Below are positions 47,783-59,862 of a DNA stretch of 64,000 bases, piece by piece. The stretch comes from Pelodera strongyloides. Taxonomy: Eukaryota; Nematoda; Chromadorea; Rhabditida; Rhabditidae. The DNA lies in the NCBI GenBank assembly GCA_036852015.1, contig JAANDG010000425.1, forward strand, positions 1 to 64,000, given 5' to 3'. The notes beneath the pieces are model-generated. The model had not been told where the DNA came from. It ran no database searches and saw only the letters and a program-made list of their open reading frames with translations. The first letter of the stretch is position 1; each line of letters opens with the position of its first letter. The position numbers and the translations under genes were made by a program.

Positions 47783-48970
47783 ATGAGGTGCCACACATTG
47801 GCAGTCGCGGTCTTGTCATTCGCTGCTTCTATTTCGGGCAAAAGTAAAGCGACTGAGAAAGCAGACGTCGAGTTTCTCAACGTACTTAACGATTGGAGGG
47901 TCGATCGATATCTAGAGTAAGTCTTTTGTTTATTGTCCTTAAAATTGTGAAGGAGTCTTGCTTTTGTCGACGCTTTTTAATAATTCATCCAATAGCTCAA
48001 CGAAAAAAACCTACTCTTTGCAGATGTACATTTTGTATCGATTATGACAATTACATGAGAATCAGTATGTTTGGATGCGATAGCCACACCAATCTGCGTT
48101 GCAAAGGGAATATGTGCTTCATGCGTGAGTTTCCTTATTGTCTTTCGGATTCTTTCTCTTCTTATAAGTACCATATTTGAAACTGTCAAAGAAGCGAACA
48201 TTCCTTTATCAAAATTTTGTAAATGTTCCGTTAATCCTAAATCTTTTTTTTGTTATCTTTATCATTGCATCGGTACTTTATCTTTATCTTTTTATTACAT
48301 CAGTACGCCATTATGTTTGTGGATTAACAAATTTCAGAGATCGCTAGCTTTGTGTTTTAGTAAATCCTACAGTGGTATTTTTTTTGCGGACAATCTTTAG
48401 AACTTTAACTGAACATTAATAGGGCGTTACATCGATTGCTCTGGAAGCCAACCCAACGGGCGGAATAAAGAATAAAGTTTTACCTTTTGCAGGGCAACAC
48501 AAAAGTTCCGCATTTTTTCTATACACTAGTGGATGTTTGAATCTTACGCAAGATGGATATGATCATATAATGGAAAATATGAAAATACGAGAGAGGGAGA
48601 AGCCGGGAAGGAAACCTCAGCACCCAAATGTTGAGCCCACGCACCTTTGCGAGGTAAAACACATAGATCACACAACAGGCAAATTTCGTTCAGCAAGCAG
48701 ATACTTCGCTTCGTACTTCGTATATGCGTGCTGCACAAAATTTTAAGGGAAGATATTTGTCCAATCGTTCATCGTTCTACGACACATTTTCTTTTCAGAA
48801 ATGCATAAAGCATTCAGTGTACAGTATCCGTTTAGGTGGTTTCTCGTTCCAACACATGTGTCTGTTCAAATGCAAATGGTTGTAATGATGTGTCAAAGCA
48901 GGAACCATTTGTGGAATATGACACGCCAATCCTTAATCTGGAATATAATGAGTTGTTACAGTTTCGGTGA
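47783..48970 (+). CDS. Secreted cysteine-rich protein (Ly6/ET-module-like)
   Basis: Four exons: 47783-47916, 48024-48124, 48493-48653, 48836-48970, giving 531 nt and 176 aa. A TTTCAG acceptor lies three bases before the ATG, suggesting a trans-spliced 5' end. The start MRCHTLAVAVLSFAAS is a signal peptide. The mature part has the cysteine pattern CTFC, FGC, RCKGNMCFM, SGC, LCE, then CVCSNANGCN, which fits nematode small secreted or anchored proteins with a C-x2-C...CxGxxCF...GC...CxC...CN layout (ET module or Ly6-like three-finger fold). An NLT glycosylation site follows the GC. The tail after CND is hydrophilic, so there is no GPI or TM anchor. Function unknown; extracellular location inferred. 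Confidence 0.6.
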
Positions 48971-49249
48971 GCCATTTCACTATTTTTTTTTGTTCGGAAC
49001 AGAGCCTCTTTTTTGGATAAAATGGTACTATCCAACAATTTATCCAAAAGGATTCGGCGGACTACCATAAACTATTACAAACTGCCATGTTAGTGGACTA
49101 ACGTAAAGTGTGTAGAAGTGTAGTGTACCCGGTTATATCAACCGATCATTTCTGAAGCAGGACAGCCGGACCTTTGAACTTCCCGGAGCCCAATTTTTTC
49201 GGGAAGCCCCTAGTGTGAGCGAGGCCGTTGCCAGTGCCTCTCCCCCTTA
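48971..49249. other. Intergenic; GC-richer repeat-like patch
   Basis: A stretch around 49125-49245 (TACCCGGTTATATCAACCGA then CATTTCTGAAGC) resembles 6627-6690 (TACCGGGTTATACCGAATCT then CATTTCTGAAGC), suggesting a diverged dispersed repeat. Confidence 0.35.
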
Positions 49250-49618
49250 GTGGACTGTTGCGTATATTTACTGTTTAGTATGATACAAATTACCGCGATT
49301 AGGCTAACTACATTAAAACGCAGTCACAATGGAATAACTTATGTATTTGTACCTTGTATTTACATCCAGAAAGGGCTCAGGTATTTTCCCGGTACTAAGC
49401 TGCTGTTGGGTTTGCAGAATGGCTTTTCTACATTGTATAAGTGGATTTTTAGCTACTTCGTACCAAACGAACCAGTAATTCAACGGCTAGATACTCGAAA
49501 AGTGGATGAGATTCTGAAGAAACACTACATTCCTCAGTTCACAGACAGCAAGCAAGTCGATACATACAGTACCGTCTGTACTATCATTTTCCTACTTCTT
49601 CGATACAATTTCTGGTAA
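49250..49618 (+). CDS. Unassigned open frame or orphan exon
   Basis: Open for 122 codons. The part from 49431 has a TTTGCAG acceptor before it and a possible donor (A|GTACCG) near 49566, and its translation (PNEPVIQRLDTRKVDEILKK, then HYIPQFTDSK) has normal protein-like composition. No family is recognised and no partner exons were found. It could be an isolated exon of a decayed gene or a chance frame. Confidence 0.25.
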   Translation: MDCCVYLLFSMIQITAIRLTTLKRSHNGITYVFVPCIYIQKGLRYFPGTKLLLGLQNGFSTLYKWIFSYFVPNEPVIQRLDTRKVDEILKKHYIPQFTDSKQVDTYSTVCTIIFLLLRYNFW

Positions 49619-51635
49619 TCTAGACTAGTTGTTTATTATTAGCATTTGGAACAAATTAAAATATTGATATATTAGATACCCCAAGATTACAAATGCATTC
49701 AAATTTCAGCGTGGCTTCCATAAGTTGCGTTCAAAAGTGCTTTTAGTGGCAATATTGACAGCCTTACATCAAACTCAGCGGATAATAATTGTTTATGTTA
49801 ACCTTTGTAGTCATGTGCAGTTGAACCTAATACACTATTGCTTCCGTACGATGGGTTGAATCTTCCAAGTATTCTATCTCATAACTTCAATATTTCTTTT
49901 CCACGTTTATGGTTTGTGGTTGTATCTCGGGTCGTTTTTTGCTACAATTATGTTTTTGTTTTTAAAGAATAAAAAATTCGTTCACTTGGCTTATTGTGTT
50001 GCTGCAAATATTACTTTTCCGAATTTTTCATACATATCGTTTACAACAACAACTTTTTATAAATGTACAAATGGTGATGATTATTCTAATAATTATAAAA
50101 ACAACTAAATTAGTGGATAGTTTTTCTCAAGTTTGCATTTAGTGCACACCAAGAGTCAAGCGCTCGCAGGATTTTTTTCTCTCCTTGGTTAATCGCTAAT
50201 ACACGTGTAAAGAAAGCTAAAAGTAGGCAAGATGATAAAACACATTCCCGTGAAGCAAATCTCCCCTTTTTGACTAAACCCTCTTTTCAGGTGCGCATAG
50301 GGTACATACATACAATAACATACAATGTGGTTGGAATTCTTACTTCTTCTTTCCATACTACGACTGCACCATGAAGTAACTTACCGGTTCGACCGTCTTG
50401 GCGGATCCCTTGCTCGCTTCATCGCACCATGTTTCACACCACTACCATTCTGTGGAATTGACTTGATTCGGACCTGAAACCAATCAAGGGATTGAAAAGT
50501 GAGAATATAACCGTTAATGGGCCCAGGCTATATCTCATTGTAGGTAAAGCGAATAAAACCGCCTCATTGTCGGTAAACTTAATTGTGGTTAGTAAGACAA
50601 TTTTATTTCCTTTGTAGTTGAAGCTCCCTTTCCAGTAGGGATGCAAAAAAAATAACGTTTATTTTCATCATCCACTGGACAAATGACATACTCTATTTGT
50701 ATTCAATATCATTTTGTTATTTAGAATTATTCAATAAAACAGGTGCTTGACCCAAACACACACCCACGGTCAGACAACTATGCAAATATAAGAAAATGAG
50801 TTAATGTATCATTTTAAATTAACACTTGCTGTTAAATTAACACGGTGTTTATGTTCAATCTGCATGAGCATTTATTCGCAAATAGCACACTGCTTGATTA
50901 ATCAGCTGTTACATGCTAAAAGGCACGTGACCCTGCTACCGTAGTCCTTTTGCGCGCGCATTCAAACACACATTTGTGCTATACCCACGTCAGTTTTATC
51001 AAAAGCCATGGGGTCCAATACGATGAGCCACCATTATCGGCGTTCCGCTCATTTGTTTTGTATTAACATTTCGCAGTTGTGTTAGTTATGTTGATCTTAT
51101 TACTGGATGGAAACCGTTCAGATTTTCTAATGGTTTACTTGCAATGAAGTCTCCGTATTTCACAGCCGTGCACTGTTTGTTTTCAAGCAATTTTGTTATT
51201 AGTTCTAGCAATTTCCACGGGAGTCCGATTCTTTCAGAAGCAGAGTATACCCTAGTTTTATTCATTGCTTGTTGATCATTTAGTATTTATATATACTAAT
51301 AAGTACATGCTTTTATGTAAATACAAGACATACGTAAGTTTTACAGATGCATTATTTATTTATACATTTTTAGTATGCTTATTGTTTTGGACTTATTTTA
51401 ACATATTTTGTACAGTTGCATGTTGTTCAGTTCATAAGGACCCAATTATGGTATTAACCTATGTGACCTCAATGCATGTATTCATGTCTAATCCTCTTGG
51501 TGTCCTTTATGCACCTGCGTGGTGCTTATTGCACTTTTTCTCTTAAATAGCAGTCTCGTTTGCTCTCGTAATATCCCTTTGCATCGTTCTTGAACGATTG
51601 CATGTTTTCAATAATTCTCTGGTGTTTCAGGTAAA
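49619..51635. other. Intergenic upstream of UGGT
   Basis: No supported gene. Frames at 49914-50108, 50434-50646 (minus) and 51265-51546 are short and without motifs. Confidence 0.45.
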
Positions 51636-54600
51636 ATGCTCAGCTTGTGTCTGGTGGCCTTTGGCCTCCTGGCAATAGGCACCGCACATGATGTTGTGGT
51701 GTCTATGGATGCCAAATGGGAAGGCACATCCTTGTTGGCCGAAACAAGGTAAAACAATATTGTATTTTCACTGAACCATTTGTATTTTTGTATTACTCTT
51801 TCACATAGAGTCACGTTATTTTTCTCATTCAGTGTCTCATTTTGAACTAGTTTCGCCTAGGCCGAGAATTTAGGTAAATGATTGGGTATTATTGTAAGGT
51901 AAATCTTATAATGTATATTATTTGCAGTGAATTTATGCGTCAACAGGGATCACATGACTACTGGAGATTTATGGAATTGATCGCTGAGCATTCACCCATT
52001 CAGCATGGTAGATTAATTTCGTTACTCGTGGTGGATACTTTGAATCTTTTATAATTTTGACTTGTCAATAATATATTCTTTACAGCTTCCCCGGAAAAGG
52101 AATACGAATTCGCAGTGAAACAGGCATCAGATATTTTGAGTGATTCTTCTCTGGACATCCTCAAATTGTCACTCTCTATTCGATCCTACTCACCTGCAGT
52201 CTCTGCTTTTCAACAGGTGAATGGTATTCGCAATGTCGTTTACTTGTCTCATTAAGTTTCATTTAATATTATGTAAAGAACATGTTTAGATGGGTGCCCT
52301 CGAATCAAGTGCTGCCAAATGTGATGCTTTCTTTGATGTGAATGGTATTGTTGGATGCACAACTGACGTGCTGAAGAAGGCCATCGACGAGGCTGATGCG
52401 ACGTCAGTTTTATTTTTTTTTTTTTTTAAAGCACTGGTGGTGAGTGTTTTTCACGTTTTTGTGAGTTTATGTAAATTCATTTTAGGATGCGCCCAGAGTT
52501 GTTCAGCTCCGAAATTCCGTTTTCGTCAGCTAACATCTCGAAGGTTATTGTCGTTTATGGACGACTTGGTACACAAGCCTGGAAGAATCTTCATGATGTC
52601 GCGTTGGAAATCGCAAAGCAAGAAAAAGCCAACTACATATACAGACACTTTAGCAAGGTCGGTTGTTCTGTTAATGAGTCCTTCGGTTTGAAGCAACTGC
52701 TTAAATGTCATCATTGTGTAAGAATACATATTCAGATAAAATAAAACTTGATTTTCTAGAGTGGAGCTGAGGACAAGGTTTCACTTTCCGGCTACGGAGT
52801 TGAATTGGTGATTAAGAACACGGAATACAAGGCACAGGATGATTCGAACAAGAAGAGCGTAAGTCACCTAAACACGGTATTGTACCATATTGGTTGGTGA
52901 TAAATTTTTATTGGATGTCTGTTGTATGCATACTCACTAAATATTTGATTTTAGGAAGAAGTTCCCGACGAAGAAGATTTACATGGTGTCAATATCAAAA
53001 AGCTGAAGGAGCTGCACCCCGGTGATAACGATGCAATTGACCAGTTGAAAATGCACTTACGAGAGATCACCGAACTGGCCCCGCTGAAGCAGTGGGAGGT
53101 TAGTGAACAGAGTATTATTCATGTGAATTTTTTTGTCAGAACTTTTTCTTTGTCCTTCCTATATTACCAAAATGTGTTTCAGGTGCAAGACCTAGCATTC
53201 CAAGCAGCACAACGTATCGTGAAAGAGGATTCGGAAAACGCAATCTCTGTTCTGAAGGAACTGTCCCAGAACTTCCCACTTCATGCACGTGACCTGTCTC
53301 GAGTATCCGTGGATAAGGACCTTCGAAAGGAAATTGAGTTGAATCAGAATGAGGCACTCTCAAACTATGAGGTAAGACGTTGTTTTTGGATTGTGTTACT
53401 TTTTGGCATATTTCTCAATTTCGTTATACGCATAGGACTTATTTTAACCTAGTTTTAGTGTGTGCGTTGATGTAAAGATGTTTGCATTTCTAGGTTTCCC
53501 CCGGAGACACCGCATTGTTCCTGAATGGTATCAAGTTGGAGGTTGATGATGTGGATATCTTCCAATTGGTGGACACACTCAGACAAGAGGAGAAATTATC
53601 GACTGGATTCTTTAACATGGGATTCAGGGTGGGTCTTGGTCGATAATCGCCGTTAATTCGACATCTTTTTTCTACAAATTGTCTGTAAGTGCCTTGTAAT
53701 CGACATGTTCCATACTATTTCTTTTTTCAGCGTGAATACCTCTCGATTCTCACAGCAGTGGATTTGTCAGACGACAAAATGACATTCGGAGTTGATTATC
53801 GGGATGCGCAACCATTTGTGGGTGATATTATTTTTACTGGCATCCTTATTAGACTGTTTATTTCTGTTTCGGATTTACGATTGAGGCTTTAGTTGCGCTG
53901 GTGGTTCAATCCGGCCTGCCGGTTATGACTATTAGGGTATTTTTCTGTTTCAGTACCTAAACAATCTTGACACGGACAAAATATATCGTCAGTGGGGAAA
54001 CTCAGTGAAATTGTTGCTTCAACCTTACTATCCAGGAATGATTCGCCCGATCGCAAGGAACATTTTCACACTGGTAGCGTTTTTTAATGACATTTACTTA
54101 CGAGATGTTGCGAAGCATTGCAATCTTTGGTGCACACTATGTTTTTGACTTTTCTGACATTGTCGCAGCTCCGATTTATTCATTTATTCAGATCTTCGTG
54201 GTTGACCCGGCGGAGAAGGAGAGTAGGAACTTGATGAAGATCGCACATTCGTTTTACAAGCATCAGATTCCCCTCAGGTAAATATCACAATGAGCCGAAT
54301 ACTAGCGCGGACACTCCGTGCCTCGTATTTGTTAATTTACAAGATACAGTGTTGTGTTCATCTACTTCTAACGATGTGATTTTAGGATCGGTGTTGTTTT
54401 CTCCGTATCTACGGATGAATCGAAAAATGGAATGAATGACGCGGGAATTGCGGTCCTCAATATGTTCAACTTTATCCAGATTGATAGTGGGAACGATGTC
54501 GCCCTAAAGACAATCAATACAATGTTTGGAGAACTGAAGAACAGAGATGTATTGGAAGTTGAGGATGTGCACAGTTTCTTTAAGAAACACTACAGAGATG

Positions 54601-55878
54601 CCGAGGTGCGCACTTTGATCTAACGAATATGAAAAGGTCACTCTTGTATGTTATTGTTGTTTTCTGTATAGTAGTGATTTAGATCGATGATGTGTTTGGT
54701 GCTTCATCTGACTACGCTAAGGGAAGAGCTCAAGGTTCACAATTCACTACAAAATCTGCCATTGGAAAGGCTCCTAAAGTACTTCTCAACGGATACTCCC
54801 TCGACGATGCTGGGGTTAGTTTTTTAAGCTCTGTGTTATTGAGTGTTATCCAATTCTTGCCCACATACTTCTTCTTGGGAACCACGGTGTTCTATTCGCC
54901 CACTTGCAGATCACTGGGGACAAATTCGAAGAGACTGTTATGATGGAGGTTATGCGCCTCACCCCGAAAATCCAGAGAGCTGTCATTGATGGAACGCTAA
55001 AGGTTTGTGTAAACTTCGAAATCCACGATATTGGAACCATCGTAAGCATGCCCTATTGTGAGGAAAATTCGAGAAATGATGTTCATTTTGTATTGTGTCG
55101 ACAATGAGGATCCGGGACATAACAACGAATTTTCTCTTGGGCGATGTTGGCACTTCTTAGCGTTTTAGCATGAAGATATTTTTTTCCCATAGGAATCAGA
55201 TTTTGCGTTTAGGATCGGAGCAATGTGCAGAACTTCCTTCTCGACCAACCGGATATCATGCCTCGTTTGAATAAGAGAATCCTCTCAGCACCTTCTGATT
55301 CGTATTACCTCGACCTCACCGACGTTGTCAAATGTAAAGCTCGCAAGTTGGACGAATTTCTCAAATTGGAAAATTTACAGAAGTCGCAGTGCATGATTGA
55401 CAAGCTGAAGTACCTGTCCAAGTAAGTATGTCCCTTTATTTTCAGTGAAAATATTCCGCTTTGCAAATGCATTACTATTACTATATGAAGCGCTCTAATG
55501 TTGAAGTTTACAGTTTTTTGTAAGTCCACAGCTTGGAGATTACTCTATTTCTTTATTTAGGGGCGAAGAACTGTCCACCAAGTCATCCACTCTTTGGGTT
55601 GTCGCTGACCTTGAGACCAAAGAAGGACGACAGCTTGTTTACGATCACATCAAACACCTGAAGCACAGTAACACGGCCAGAGTAAGCGAGACCTATTATT
55701 TAACAATAATGAAACATTGTCAAATGACCAGTTAGCGGATTTTATTGCTTGGTGGTTTGTGAGCAGCAAGTACCCGGTCAAAGTGAATAGGAATCAATCA
55801 AGGCGGGTACTGGTTTGTCATAGTTCTACACTTTTTTTTTAAAACAAATTATGTTTTTATCCATCAACGGAGGCAATT

Positions 55879-55958
<80 letters not shown>

Positions 55959-58900
55959 TATATACGAATCAAGCTCTCAGGTGGCAATTATAAACAATCC
56001 TGGAAACTTGGAAAACGCATGTGAGAAGGATAGCGTGTCTTCGAGGGTTATCGCCGCATTCAGACTCCTCCCAGCTCTGCAGGCAAAACAGCTGATTACT
56101 AAGCTTGTCAAGGTATGTGGTTGTATTCACTGTTCTTGCAGTTGGTGGCATCATTCCTATTCTTATTTGAACGAAGTGATTTTATTATATTATGAAAAGT
56201 TTGTTGCAGGAAGAGAATCTTGGTGCATCGGTCGAGTCTCTTGCACCAGGAGGAATGGACTTCACAAAGTTCAATGCAGATAGAGAACTTCTTCCCCTGT
56301 GTGATCACATCAAAATGCACGCCGATTTCGCCAATAATGTGAGCCTTCCCTCTAAACCAAGATATCATATGTACCTGTAAGCACAGTGCCTTCTAACTTG
56401 AACCGCTTTTAAGGTCTTGAGCATGAAGCCCGGTCAGAGAAGCGTTGTTGCCAATGGACTAGTCATTGGTCCTCTTGATGACGAGGAGACTTTCAATGAG
56501 GAAGATGTCGCCCTTCTTGAGAAGCTTCTCATTGCTAAGGGATCTAAGGTGTGTCAAAGTTGTATTTTTCACAAGAAAGAGCACACTTGTCAATTTTTTG
56601 TATCCTTATATGTATTCTCTTTCAGGTGATCGCTTCACACATTGACAAATGGGAAGTTGAAAAGGTGGACGGAAAGTCATCAAATGTGGTTGTCAGAACG
56701 CACGCTTTAATAGGAAAGCATGCCGTCGCTCAAAAGAGAACATGGGTTGTCTTAAGTAAGGACGAAAAGAGCACAGTCACCCTGAATGCCGATGATGGAA
56801 CCAGAGCCACAATGGACGTTGTCGCTGTTGTCGATCCTCTAAGCGGGTATTTGAGTTGTTCTCTTTTTCCTGCCGACTAGGATTTCAACTTTTTTATTGA
56901 ACATAAACGTTCCATGTACTTCTACTGTCTATTTAGATCAGCTCAAAAACTCGCTCCGCTTCTCGAGCTTCTCCGCAAGACGATCAATTGCGACATGAAG
57001 ATTGTTATGAACCCCAAGCCCAAGCTAAGTGAAATGCCTCTCAAGAGATTCTTCCGTTTCATCGCTTCTTCTGAACTGCAGTTTGACGCGTCTGGTGCGG
57101 TGAGTTAATTTGATAATTTAAGAGGAATCAATATCGTATCTTTACTCAATTTTATAGATGTGTCTAGACAACACATTGGCATAACCGGTTTTAGGGAATT
57201 AACCTCGCTACGTAGTAATATCACCACGATCACCGGTTTCTCCGTTAAGAGATCAACAAGGATGCACAATGATCTTACATTCTTTAATTATATTCGATAA
57301 ACGAATATCACAGACTATCACAGACACAGACACAGACACAGATCACAGACACAGACAGAATAAGTCTGTTCTGAATGTCTTCTTTATTAAAGGAGTTTGT
57401 TTCAGATTGTGAATGAGCAAGCTCGATTCTCCAATTTGCCTACAAAACAACTGCTGACCATGTCTGTCCTTTCACCTGATGCCTGGATGATTGAGGCTGT
57501 ACAAGCAAAATACGATCTCGACAACATTCAGTTGGAACAAGTGACTGAAGATGTGACCGCAATTTTCTCGCTCCAGAATATTCTACTCGAAGGACACTGC
57601 TTCGATGAGGTTGGCGCTGAGTTCAATATAGATGATCAACTCATTCATTGTTCTAGCCAGTTCGTCATGAGTCGTCATGAATCATGAGCATTTTTCTGCA
57701 CGTCCAATTCATCGCGTTCATATATTATTATTTCTTCAGATTTCTGGATCACCCCCTCGTGGACTTCAATTTGACCTTGGAACAGCTCAAAATCCGATCC
57801 AATTTGACACTATTGTCATGGCAAACCTCGGATACTTCCAGTTGAAGGTATGTAGAAATACTTCTTAGTGCGTGTTTGATGTCGGTATCTTTCTTGATTT
57901 GATGTGAGCTTTCTCTTGTCCAAGTGATCAATATTCTTCTTTCAGGCCAATCCTGGATCGTGGCTTCTTCGTCTTCGCGAAGGAAAGTCGCGTGATATTT
58001 ACAAAGTGGTGTCGCATTCAAACACCGATGGAACTGAAGGAGATTCTGTGAGAGTGATGATCAACTCATTCAATGGTAGGGATTACTAATTCTCAGCATC
58101 GGTTTCTTTAGAAAATGTTCATGGAAATATGAACGTGAAATAATATAGTACTTTATCTCACTTAAAAGTTCTTGTATTCAGGTCGTACAATCCGTGCTCG
58201 TGTGGCTAAACGTGAGGGAATGGAAGAGGAGAACCTGCTGAATGATTCAGAAGAAGGTTCAATCTGGTCATCTCTGAATAGTTTGGTCGGCGAAGGACAT
58301 GAAACGATCAATGTCTTCTCTCTCGCCTCCGGGCATTTGTACGAGAGATTCATGAGGATTATGATCCTCTCCGTTATGAAGAATACTAAGGCTCCGGTCA
58401 AGTTTTGGCTCCTCAAGAATTATCTCAGCCCACAGTTCAAGGTTTGCCTTTTCTATGTTTGCTGGATTTTGATACTGATATGATCGAGGCGTATTGTATT
58501 AGATCTTTGTAGTGGTGTTTTTTACAAGCAGTTATATTGTTTTCTTCGTTAAGGAACAACTTCCCCTCCTTGCCGATGAGTATGGCTTTGAGTATCATTT
58601 GGTCGAATACAAATGGCCTCGATGGCTTCATCAGCAGAAAGAGAAACACAGAATTATGTGGGGATATAAGGTAAAGAAGGCTGCCATTTTGTTACTTATT
58701 TCATGTTCAGTGTAGCATCTGCATGTGTTAAGCCCATTTTTCGTAAATAAAATTAATACAATATATTTTCAGATCCTGTTCCTCGACGTCTTGTTCCCAC
58801 TTAATGTGCAGAAGATCATCTTCGTTGATGCTGACCAAGTAGTCCGCTCTGATCTCCTTGAACTCATGAACTTTGACCTGGGTGGAGCACCATATGGGTG

Positions 58901-59862
58901 AGAATTACTGCATAAGATTGCTTTATCCGTATGTGGCTTCGTACCAAGTCGTGCGGAAACAGTTCGCATGCATAGATTTCTGAAAACAATCTATGTGGTT
59001 TGGATTCTATAATTTACAGATATGTTCCCTTCTGCGAATCTCGTAAGGAAATGGACGGATACCGATTCTGGAGCCAGGGATACTGGAAAAATCACCTCGC
59101 TGGAAGAAGATATCACATTAGGTACATACAAGATCATATTCAATGCATATTTTCTATCGTCCATTTTTTTGCGGCGCTATGGATCTTGTGCCTTGAGCGT
59201 TTTTCACGAACCATGCTATCTTATAGTGCCCTTTACGTGGTTGATCTTCACAAGTTCCGTCAACTCGCAGCCGGAGACCGCTTGCGAGGACAATATCAAG
59301 GTCTATCTGCGGATCCCAACTCATTGTCTAACTTAGATCAGGATCTTCCCAACAACATGATACATCAGGTATGGCTACATAATGCGTAAGGGATTTCTGC
59401 TCGATTGCTTTACCGACAATGAAAAATAACTTATAATTGGGGCACTTTTTATCCCTTGATTGGTTTCAGGTCCGAATCAAGTCCCTTCCACAGGAATGGT
59501 TGTGGTGTGAGACATGGTGCGATAACGCAAGCAAGGAATCGGCCAAGACAATTGATCTGGTAAGCCATTTATTATTTGCTTATTGCATGCTTAAATGGTC
59601 TGAATAAGTATGTAGTGGTTTATGTTTATTTCTGAATTTGTTTTGTATTGCAAACCTTTATTTTCTCTTTTTGCAGTGCAACAATCCACAGACGAAGGAG
59701 CCGAAGTTGGAGTCTGCTCAGCGTATCATTCCCGAATGGAAATCTTACGATCAGGAGATTCGTGACGTAATCGCAAAGAGGAGATTGCTCAAAGAGAACA
59801 TCACGGAGCAGAAGGGTTCACAAAAGAGTGATGCCAAAGAAGACGACCATGTTGAACTCTAG
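51636..59862 (+). CDS. uggt-1: UDP-glucose:glycoprotein glucosyltransferase (UGGT)
   Basis: This ER-lumen folding sensor adds glucose from UDP-glucose to N-glycans of misfolded glycoproteins so that they rebind calnexin/calreticulin. There are 32 exons: 51636-51748, 51928-52007, 52086-52216, 52290-52402, 52486-52657, 52760-52858, 52955-53098, 53183-53371, 53494-53628, 53731-53817, 53954-54073, 54192-54277, 54386-54605, 54683-54814, 54910-55002, 55213-55421, 55561-55681, 55981-56112, 56210-56338, 56414-56548, 56626-56846, 56937-57099, 57406-57609, 57740-57847, 57946-58075, 58182-58441, 58554-58670, 58773-58897, 59020-59121, 59227-59368, 59470-59559, 59677-59862; 4488 nt, 1495 aa (human UGGT1 about 1555). 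A signal peptide ([13 protein letters not shown]) precedes the thioredoxin-like domains; [12 protein letters not shown] and [11 protein letters not shown] lead into the GT24 domain, with DxD in [11 protein letters not shown] (about residue 1300) and [12 protein letters not shown]. The C-terminal HVEL fits a KDEL-type retrieval signal. The gene is complete and intact. Confidence 0.97.
55881..55955. repeat. (TA)n microsatellite in a UGGT intron
   Basis: About 75 bp of pure TA just before the exon 18 acceptor, which lies 25 bp downstream. Length variation here could affect acceptor strength. Confidence 0.95.
57311..57360. repeat. CAGACA short tandem repeat in a UGGT intron
   Basis: Repeated CACAGACACAGA units with one TCACAG interruption, within the intron between exons 22 and 23. 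Confidence 0.85.
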
